This document shows, piece by piece, positions 1-5,191 of a stretch of DNA of 6,605 nt. A program made the position numbers and the translations under genes. The notes under the pieces were generated by a model. It searched no databases, was not told where the DNA came from, and saw only the letters and a list, made by a program, of their open reading frames with translations. Positions within the stretch are counted from its first letter, which is position 1; every line of letters begins with the position of its first letter. Source of the DNA: Bacteroidota bacterium (lineage in GTDB: Bacteria; Bacteroidota; Bacteroidia; Chitinophagales; Saprospiraceae); NCBI GenBank assembly GCA_024280135.1, contig JAJRQS010000076.1, positions 1 to 6,605 on the forward strand. Direction: 5' to 3'.

Positions 1-271
1 CAACAAAGGCACTGAAATATCCGGCCTTTTAATGTTAGAAGTAGATGACAATGAAATTGTCACTCGAATCCTCAATAGAGGCAAGACATCTGGTCGTTCT
101 GATGATAATGATGAGGCTATTATTCGGGATAGAATTCGTGTATTCAATGAGCAAACAGCGCCCATCTATGATTTTTTTGCCAAAACCAACCGTTCTATTA
201 AGGTAAATGGGGTTGGAGGTCTCGAAGAAATCCTTTCTCGTTTAGAGGAAGCGATAGTTTCCATTTCTTAA
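1..271 (+). CDS. adk: Adenylate kinase, C-terminal part (5' end outside window)
   Basis: Adenylate kinase interconverts ATP + AMP and two ADP in the cytoplasm. Only the C-terminal part is present, about 89 residues. The reading frame is open from base 2 and the first ATG (32) is internal, because the frame continues upstream as [10 protein letters not shown]. The visible stretch contains the family signature around [11 protein letters not shown], with the conserved arginines that contact the phosphates and close the lid. It is followed by the [18 protein letters not shown] helix and the [10 protein letters not shown] end, where the family has the adenine-contacting V-x-G segment. The stop TAA at 269-271 is 2 bases before the Obg start, which suggests co-transcription. 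An adk-obg neighbourhood is common in Bacteroidota. Nothing looks broken; it is partial only because the window starts inside it. Confidence 0.95.
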   Translation, partial: NKGTEISGLLMLEVDDNEIVTRILNRGKTSGRSDDNDEAIIRDRIRVFNEQTAPIYDFFAKTNRSIKVNGVGGLEEILSRLEEAIVSIS

Positions 272-273
272 TT

Positions 274-1266
274 ATGGCATCAAGAAACTTTATAGACTAC
301 GTAAAAGTCTTCTTTGAATCGGGTAATGGGGGTGCTGGTTCACTTCACTTCAGAAGAGAAAAATATGTTCCAAATGGCGGTCCAGACGGTGGGGATGGAG
401 GAAGAGGTGGGGATATTATCATACGCGGAAATGCGCAGCATTGGACGTTGCTTCCGCTAAAATATACCAAACATGTCAAAGCGGAAAGTGGGGGTAATGG
501 AGCTGGTAATAACTCATTTGGGACAGACGGCAAAGATGTCTATGTAGATGTTCCATTAGGAACGGTTGTCAAAGATTTTGAAACAGGCGAGATTCTTTTT
601 GAAATCACGGCTGACCAAGAAACAAGAATCCTCTATAAGGGAGGTCGAGGCGGTAAAGGAAATGCGTTCTTTAAATCTGCTACCCAACAAGTGCCTAGAT
701 ATGCTCAGCCAGGAGAAGAAAAGCAAGAAGGTTGGGTGATCCTAGAATTAAAAGTCCTAGCAGATGTAGGTTTGGTGGGTTTCCCAAATGCAGGGAAGTC
801 AACACTGCTTTCTGTCATGTCCGCAGCAAAACCAAAGATTGCCGATTATCCCTTTACGACGCTTACGCCAAATTTAGGCATGGTTTCATACCGGGACAAT
901 CGTTCTTTTATCATAGCCGATATCCCTGGAATCATCGAAAAAGCCCATGAGGGAAAAGGGCTAGGTGCGCGATTCTTAAAGCACATCGAAAGAAATGCCG
1001 TCCTCTTATTTATGGTGCCAGCAGATACAGACAATATCAAAAAAGAATATGAAATTCTTTTAAATGAGCTCAAGATGTTCAATCCCGAACTATTAGACAA
1101 ACCTAAAATGCTAGCCGTTACAAAGACAGATTTGATAGATCCAGAACTCGAAGAAATGCTGCGTGAAGATTTACCGGAAGGCATCACTACCCTATTTATC
1201 TCTTCTGTGGCGCATAAAGGATTGGATGAATTAAAAGATAAACTTTGGCTGGCTATTACTAGCTAA
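274..1266 (+). CDS. obg: Obg/CgtA family GTPase, short form without C-terminal domain
   Basis: Obg is a GTP-binding protein that associates with the large ribosomal subunit and acts in 50S assembly and stress responses. The 330-residue protein has two domains. Residues 1 to about 158 form the glycine-rich Obg fold, visible as repeated GG motifs ([28 protein letters not shown]). From about 160 comes the GTPase domain. Its P loop GFPNAGKS is at 169-176, switch [12 protein letters not shown] from 192, DIPG at 216-219 running into the Obg signature (GKGLGARFL), TKTD at 283-286, and the G5 segment SSVAHKG from 310. The protein ends soon after G5, so the variable C-terminal OCT domain of longer homologues is absent; short forms are usual in Bacteroidota. 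The ATG at 274 is 2 bases after the adk stop and gives the expected N-terminus. All nucleotide-binding motifs are intact, so it should be functional. Confidence 0.97.
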   Translation: MASRNFIDYVKVFFESGNGGAGSLHFRREKYVPNGGPDGGDGGRGGDIIIRGNAQHWTLLPLKYTKHVKAESGGNGAGNNSFGTDGKDVYVDVPLGTVVKDFETGEILFEITADQETRILYKGGRGGKGNAFFKSATQQVPRYAQPGEEKQEGWVILELKVLADVGLVGFPNAGKSTLLSVMSAAKPKIADYPFTTLTPNLGMVSYRDNRSFIIADIPGIIEKAHEGKGLGARFLKHIERNAVLLFMVPADTDNIKKEYEILLNELKMFNPELLDKPKMLAVTKTDLIDPELEEMLREDLPEGITTLFISSVAHKGLDELKDKLWLAITS

Positions 1267-1275
1267 TACACGACT

Positions 1276-2097
1276 ATGAAGAAGTTTTTAGACATAGAAA
1301 GAGTCATCGGTGAAAAAAATCCAAAAGCATTAAAATGGATGCCGGGTTTTCTTTTGCGTTACATCAAGCGCATCACCCATGAAGAGGATATGAATGCCAC
1401 CATGCTCCAATTCAAAGACAAGATGGGTGCTGATTTTTGCACCGCTATCGTCCATAAACTCAACATTTCAGTTAAGGTCTATGGCACCGAAAACATCCCT
1501 AAAGAAGGCGGTTGTTTATTTGTTTGTAATCACCCATTGGGCGGAATGGACGCAGTAGCCCTAGTACATAAAATCCACACGATACGCCCTGACATCAAAT
1601 TTATCGTGAATGATGTTTTGATGAATATCAACAACCTCAGTATGATGTTTCAAGGGGTTAACAAACACGGAAAAACAGCCAAAGAATCCCTGCAACATAT
1701 CGGTGAATTATTTGCCAGCGACCAAGCGATATTTATTTTTCCAGCTGGCTTGGTCAGTAGAAAGAAGAAAGGAGTAATAGAAGACTTACAATGGAAGAAA
1801 ACTTTTATATCGCAAGCTAAAAGAAATAATAAACCTGTCATACCAGTATATGTAGATGGAAAATTGTCAAATTTTTTCTACCGTTTATCCAATATTCGAA
1901 CTCGTTTAGGCATTAAAGCTAATATTGAAATGTTGTACTTGGCAGATGAAATGTATCGTCAAAAAGACAGCACAATTTCGTTTGTTTTTGGTGAAAAAAT
2001 ACCTGCTTCGACCTTCGATAAGTCAAGAAATGATTTAGCGTGGGCACAATGGGTAAAAGAAAAGGTTTATACTTTAAAACAACAAATGTTAGGATAG
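1276..2097 (+). CDS. PlsC-like lysophospholipid/aminolipid O-acyltransferase (GlsA-like)
   Basis: This 273-residue protein belongs to the PlsC/LPLAT acyltransferase superfamily. Such enzymes transfer an acyl chain to a free hydroxyl on a lysolipid at the inner face of the cytoplasmic membrane. The catalytic block is NHPLGGMD at 85-92, with H86 and D92 the likely catalytic pair. A second block, FPAGLVSR at 155-162, corresponds to the FPEGTRS phosphate-binding motif of PlsC, and VIPVYVDG looks like the fourth motif. Both main blocks differ from classical PlsC: five rather than four residues separate His and Asp, and Ala replaces Glu in FPEG. I recall such variants in the Bacteroidota relatives of GlsA. 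There is no obvious N-terminal transmembrane helix. The next gene is a GNAT-fold acyltransferase of the OlsB/GlsB type, so an O-acylation step in glycine-lipid or similar aminolipid synthesis is the best inference. A phosphatidic-acid-forming PlsC role is the alternative. It starts 9 bases after obg. Confidence 0.85.
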   Translation: MKKFLDIERVIGEKNPKALKWMPGFLLRYIKRITHEEDMNATMLQFKDKMGADFCTAIVHKLNISVKVYGTENIPKEGGCLFVCNHPLGGMDAVALVHKIHTIRPDIKFIVNDVLMNINNLSMMFQGVNKHGKTAKESLQHIGELFASDQAIFIFPAGLVSRKKKGVIEDLQWKKTFISQAKRNNKPVIPVYVDGKLSNFFYRLSNIRTRLGIKANIEMLYLADEMYRQKDSTISFVFGEKIPASTFDKSRNDLAWAQWVKEKVYTLKQQMLG

Positions 2098-2103
2098 ATT
2101 ACG

Positions 2104-2111
2104 TACTTTTG
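2104..2111 (+). promoter_or_regulatory. Candidate Bacteroidota-type -7 promoter element
   Basis: TACTTTTG matches the Bacteroidota housekeeping -7 consensus TAnnTTTG exactly. It lies just after the stop of the upstream acyltransferase gene and 18 bases before the GTG proposed as the start of the GNAT gene. Transcription would begin roughly at 2115-2118 with a short leader. I see no good -33 TTTG at the expected distance upstream, so the call rests on one element. If real, the GNAT gene and prfB can be transcribed independently of adk-obg. Confidence 0.5.
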
Positions 2112-2129
2112 TCCTTCAAAACAATAACG

Positions 2130-3065
2130 GTGGCTAAACTTATTCCAAAAATTGATAAAAACATTCTCCGAAAGGAGCTCAGCCCTGAAAGGTATGTGGG
2201 TCAAACTAACAAGTTAGACAATGAAATCTATATCATTGACGGACATAATGCACCCAATGTACTTAGAGAAATTGGACGCTTGAGAGAGTTATCTTTCGGG
2301 ATTGCTGGAGGAGGAACGGGTTTAGAATTGGATATTGATAAATATGACACCTCTGAACGGTGTTATAGTCAGATGATTATTTTCAACCCAACGGACAAAG
2401 AAATTGTAGGGGGGTATCGGTTTATCAAATGCCCAGATGCCTTTAATGAAGAAACTGGAAAATATGAATTATCCACACTTCATTATTTTAACTTTACACC
2501 AAAATTCTATAAAGATTATTTGCCCAAAACCATCGAACTTGGACGCTCATGGATACAACCCATGTATCAATCTAAAGGAGGCAGCGCAAGACAAGGTATT
2601 TTTGCTTTAGACAATCTCTGGGATGGGCTTGGAGCCATAATACACCGTAATCCTGAAATAGATTATTTGTTTGGCAAAGTGACTATGTATCCAAGTTATA
2701 ACAAGGAGGCACGAGATGCGCTACTTCACTTTATGGATTACTACTTTCCCGATAAAGATAAGATGGTTGTGCCTATCGATCCATTAGGATTTGATTATGA
2801 CTGGGATCACTTTCGTGAAAACATAGAAGGTAAAACTTATAAAGAAGGCCATAAATGGCTCAATAAATTTGTGCGTGAGCGCGGGGAGGCCATTCCTCCA
2901 TTAATTAATAGCTACATGAATCTGTCCTCAACAATGAAAACTTTTGGGAGTGCTTTAAATGATGATTTTGGTGACGTAGAAGAAACGGGTATTTTGATTA
3001 CCATTGCGGATATTCATCCCAAAAAACATGAACGCTATATTGGACAATTTAGCAATAAGAAATAA
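2130..3065 (+). CDS. GNAT-fold N-acyltransferase, hemolysin-like/OlsB-GlsB type
   Basis: The protein resembles the hemolysin-like acyltransferases with a GNAT/autoinducer-synthase fold (COG3176, Acetyltransf_5). This group includes OlsB, which N-acylates ornithine, and GlsB, which N-acylates glycine with a 3-hydroxy fatty acid. The diagnostic N-terminal part is present: NAPNVLREIGRLRELSF followed by AGGGTGLELDIDKYD (about residues 40-71), then the YSQMIIFNP and EIVGGYRF strands and the ELGRSWIQP segment. An ATG at 2040 would give 341 residues, but it overlaps the previous gene by 58 bases and its first 30 residues only read that gene's end out of frame. The GTG at 2130 gives 311 residues beginning (M)AKLIPKIDKN, lies downstream of a promoter-like TACTTTTG, and leaves a 32-base gap, so I prefer it. 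Together with the PlsC-like neighbour it probably makes a two-chain aminolipid; which amino acid it accepts is not shown by the sequence. Confidence 0.82.
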   Translation: MAKLIPKIDKNILRKELSPERYVGQTNKLDNEIYIIDGHNAPNVLREIGRLRELSFGIAGGGTGLELDIDKYDTSERCYSQMIIFNPTDKEIVGGYRFIKCPDAFNEETGKYELSTLHYFNFTPKFYKDYLPKTIELGRSWIQPMYQSKGGSARQGIFALDNLWDGLGAIIHRNPEIDYLFGKVTMYPSYNKEARDALLHFMDYYFPDKDKMVVPIDPLGFDYDWDHFRENIEGKTYKEGHKWLNKFVRERGEAIPPLINSYMNLSSTMKTFGSALNDDFGDVEETGILITIADIHPKKHERYIGQFSNKK

Positions 3066-3071
3066 AACAAC

Positions 3072-4161
3072 ATGACTAGCGAACAACTAAAAGCCCTAAA
3101 GAGCAGAGTAGAATCTGTTAGGGACTATCTTTGACGTATCTCGAAGACTGATTGAAATAGAAGACTTAGATAAAGAAACCTATGCCCCTGAATTTTGGGA
3201 CGACTCCAAAAGAGCCGGTATTATTACAAAAGAACTGGCAAGTCATAAGCGGATTGTCAAAGATTTTAATCACCTAAATGAGCAATGGGAGGATCTCGAT
3301 GTACTCTATGAGTTTCAGCAACTTGGAGAAGAATCGGAGGAGTCCGTCGAAAAGGCTTACCAAAAACTCCTCAAAACTTTAGATGAATTAGAATTCAAAA
3401 TGACCTTGGACAAAGAAGAGGATCATTTAAGTTGTATCTTAACCATCAACAGTGGAGCCGGTGGCACTGAAGCCAATGACTGGTCTGAAATGCTCTATCG
3501 TATGTATGTCATGTGGGCAGAAAAATCAAATTACAAGATTTCTGAATTAGGCAGAGTCACGGGGGACGTAGCAGGTGTCAAATCCGTCACGCTAGAAATT
3601 GATGGAGAATATGCTTTCGGCTACCTAAAGGGCGAAAATGGAGTCCACCGCCTAGTCAGGGTCAGCCCTTTCAATGCACAAGGTAAAAGACAAACTTCTT
3701 TTGCCTCTGTTTTTGTCTATCCTTTGATAGATAACACCATTGAAATAGACATCAACCCAGCTGACTTAAGAGTGGATACCTTCAGAGCCAGTGGAGCTGG
3801 TGGACAGCACGTAAATAAAACGGAATCTGCCATTCGTATTACACACGTCCCTTCGGGCGTCGTTGCAGAATGTCAAGACCAACGCTCACAACATCGTAAC
3901 AGAGATAAAGCCATGCAGATGCTCAAATCTCGACTCTATGACATTGAGCTACAAAAACAACATGAGGAAAGGGACGAAATTGAAGCAGGTAAAACAAAAA
4001 TTGAATGGGGCTCACAAATACGCTCCTACGTCCTAGACGACAGACGCGTAAAGGATCATCGCACCAATTTTGAAAGTCGCAACACTGATGCCGTTTTAAA
4101 CGGTGGATTAGATCCTTTTATTCAATCTTATTTGGCCTGGAATAGCGGTAAGAAAGTGTAG
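3072..4161 (+). CDS. prfB: Peptide chain release factor 2, made by programmed +1 frameshift
   Basis: RF2 recognises UGA and UAA in the ribosomal A site and triggers peptide release. The gene begins at ATG 3072 (MTSEQLKALK), 6 bases after the preceding stop. It reads 20 codons to CTT 3129-3131, where an in-frame TGA (3132-3134) blocks frame 0. Skipping one base at 3132 and continuing with GAC 3133 gives DVSRRLIEIEDL and then 342 residues to the stop, for a total of about 362, which is normal for RF2. The codon-recognition tripeptide SPF falls at about residues 198-200 and the catalytic GGQ, in the context GAGGQHVNKTES, at about 243-245. SPF rather than PxT identifies RF2 instead of RF1. Starting at the internal ATG 3400 would lose the N-terminal helical domain. 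The gene ends in two consecutive TAG codons (4159-4164), which RF1 reads and RF2 does not. RF2 level is expected to be autoregulated through the frameshift. Confidence 0.97.
3120..3135 (+). promoter_or_regulatory. prfB programmed +1 frameshift site
   Basis: The site reads AGGGACTATCTTTGAC. It contains the slippery CTT, an immediate TGA stop, and a C after the stop that gives the weak UGAC termination context typical of prfB. When RF2 is scarce the ribosome pauses at UGA, the peptidyl-tRNA on CUU slips to UUU, and reading resumes at GAC. The upstream Shine-Dalgarno-like element is AGGGAC, three bases before CTT, weaker than the AGGGGG of Escherichia coli. Downstream protein similarity resumes exactly in the +1 frame, which supports recoding rather than a sequencing error. 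Confidence 0.93.
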
Positions 4162-4222
4162 TAGCAAGATGTTTTAGGACCAATACTACCAATCTCTTCT
4201 ACTTGCGCAAACACCGCAGAGC

Positions 4223-5110
4223 TTAACTCCAAACCCAACTACTCAAATAACGGCTTCCTTGATCAGGACAAACAAAAACCACTACTCCACTATCCAAATC
4301 TTGAGCCACCTGTCTGGCGATGGCAAAAGCACCACCCGCACTCAATCCAGAAAATATAGACTCGCTTTGCGCAAGCCATTTCATTGAAGAGATTGCTTCT
4401 TCTCGATCTACGTCCATGGTTCTATCAATATATTTTGCATCATAAATAGCTGGTAAATATGCTGGAGACCAACGTCTTATGCCCGGTATACTCGAATCTT
4501 CTTTAGGTTGAACACCAATTACTTGAATGGTAGATTTCTTGGTTTTTAAAAATTTTGACACGCCCATGATGGTGCCTGTTGTACCCATCGCAGAAACAAA
4601 ATGGCTGACTTGCCCTTCTGTATCTTTCCAAATTTCTGGCCCCGTTGTATTGAAATGTGCTTTCCAATTATCATCATTTCCGAATTGATCTAATAAAAAG
4701 TAGCCCTTTTCTCTAACGAGTTTATCTGCATATTCTCTAGAAAATTCAATAGTCTTTTCTGCGGGCGTCAAAATTACTTCTGCCCCAAACGCACGCATCG
4801 TGTCCACACGCTCTACCGTTGCATTGCTAGGCATAATGAGGGTCATTTTCAATCCAAATTGCCTTGCTATCATAGCTAAAGCAATACCTGTGTTGCCGCT
4901 AGTTGCTTCCACTATATGGCTCCCTTGCTGTATGTCTCCACGATCCAACGCCCCTTTAATCATGCTTAAGGCTGCTCGGTCTTTGACACTTCCACCTGGG
5001 TTTTGGCCTTCAAGCTTAGCATATATGGCTACACCTTTTCGCAAGTTAAGACCATTTATTCGTACTAACGGTGTGAAACCAATATGCTGAGTAATGTTGT
5101 CTATTTTCAT
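4223..5110 (-). CDS. cysM: Cysteine synthase B-like PLP enzyme (O-acetylserine sulfhydrylase)
   Basis: The 295-residue protein is a fold-type II PLP enzyme of the cysteine synthase/cystathionine beta-synthase family. It would combine O-acetylserine with sulfide, or possibly thiosulfate, to make cysteine in the cytoplasm. The PLP lysine is K43 in NPGGSVKDRA. The substrate loop TSGNTG is at 70-75, and the phosphate-binding glycine loop GTTGT at 176-180. The MPSN segment at 93-96 followed by ER resembles CysM (MPDN) more than CysK (PETMS). PDQGSRYLSS near the C-terminus holds the expected serine-containing PLP-ring contact. The length is slightly below the usual 300 or so and the C-terminus is short (WVWS), but no core element is missing. 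It converges on prfB with 61 bases between the stops and diverges from the TonB-dependent receptor. No N-terminal regulatory domain or CBS tail is present. A cystathionine-forming or thiosulfate-using variant cannot be excluded. Confidence 0.9.
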   Translation of the reverse strand: MKIDNITQHIGFTPLVRINGLNLRKGVAIYAKLEGQNPGGSVKDRAALSMIKGALDRGDIQQGSHIVEATSGNTGIALAMIARQFGLKMTLIMPSNATVERVDTMRAFGAEVILTPAEKTIEFSREYADKLVREKGYFLLDQFGNDDNWKAHFNTTGPEIWKDTEGQVSHFVSAMGTTGTIMGVSKFLKTKKSTIQVIGVQPKEDSSIPGIRRWSPAYLPAIYDAKYIDRTMDVDREEAISSMKWLAQSESIFSGLSAGGAFAIARQVAQDLDSGVVVFVCPDQGSRYLSSWVWS

Positions 5111-5191
5111 GAATATATAACCCTATAGTCCTGAAATTGTTAAACTATTACTCAATGTTTTGTTTAAAGGAGGAGTCTAAACAAAAATCGA
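5111..5191. promoter_or_regulatory. Divergent intergenic region between cysM and the receptor gene
   Basis: These 81 bases must hold the promoters of both flanking genes, which point away from each other. On the plus strand ATGTTTTG (5155-5162) is close to the Bacteroidota -7 consensus, differing only in its first two bases, and TTG at 5137-5139 lies 15 bases before it as a possible -33 element, a little close. On the minus strand I found no convincing TAnnTTTG. I see no long inverted repeat that would mark an operator, and no riboswitch-like fold large enough to name. Confidence 0.35.
5166..5175 (+). promoter_or_regulatory. Shine-Dalgarno-like AAAGGAGGAG at unusual distance
   Basis: AAAGGAGGAG contains a full match to the 16S rRNA anti-Shine-Dalgarno complement (AAGGAGG, 5167-5173). 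Eighteen bases separate AAGGAGG from the ATG at 5192, more than the usual 5 to 10. No ATG, GTG or TTG lies in frame between them, and an in-frame TAA at 5165-5167 excludes a longer protein. Since Bacteroidota seldom rely on such sites, it may be incidental or play another part in the leader. Confidence 0.35.

Noticed and set aside
732..950. 72-codon plus-strand frame overlapping obg
   Set aside because: It covers the P loop and switch regions of Obg in another frame; the Obg frame is clearly the real one.
846..1187. 113-codon open frame on the minus strand inside obg
   Set aside because: It is antisense to the conserved GTPase domain and its translation has no recognisable family features.
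1239..1247. TA-AAC-TTTG as a promoter for the PlsC-like gene
   Set aside because: It has three rather than two bases between TA and TTTG and lies within obg coding sequence; with only 9 bases between the genes, read-through from obg is simpler.
3072..3134. prfB as a pseudogene or sequencing frameshift
   Set aside because: The frame change falls exactly at the known prfB recoding motif, and the rest of the protein, including SPF and GGQ, is intact.
3400..4161. Separate shorter release factor gene starting at ATG 3400
   Set aside because: RF2-like sequence continues upstream in the same frame to 3133 and connects through the CTT-TGA-C frameshift site to ATG 3072, giving a full-length protein.
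4162..4222. Possible bidirectional terminator between prfB and cysM
   Set aside because: Only weak pairings exist (GTAGTA 4158-4163 with TACTAC 4184-4189; GCAAG 4164-4168 with CTTGC 4202-4206), with long loops and no adjacent T run.
4800..5090. 96-codon open frame on the plus strand inside cysM
   Set aside because: It lies antisense to the conserved N-terminal half of the cysteine synthase and looks like a coding shadow.
5111..5191. Cobalamin riboswitch upstream of the BtuB-like receptor
   Set aside because: The region is far too short for a cobalamin riboswitch and I see no B12-box-like sequence.
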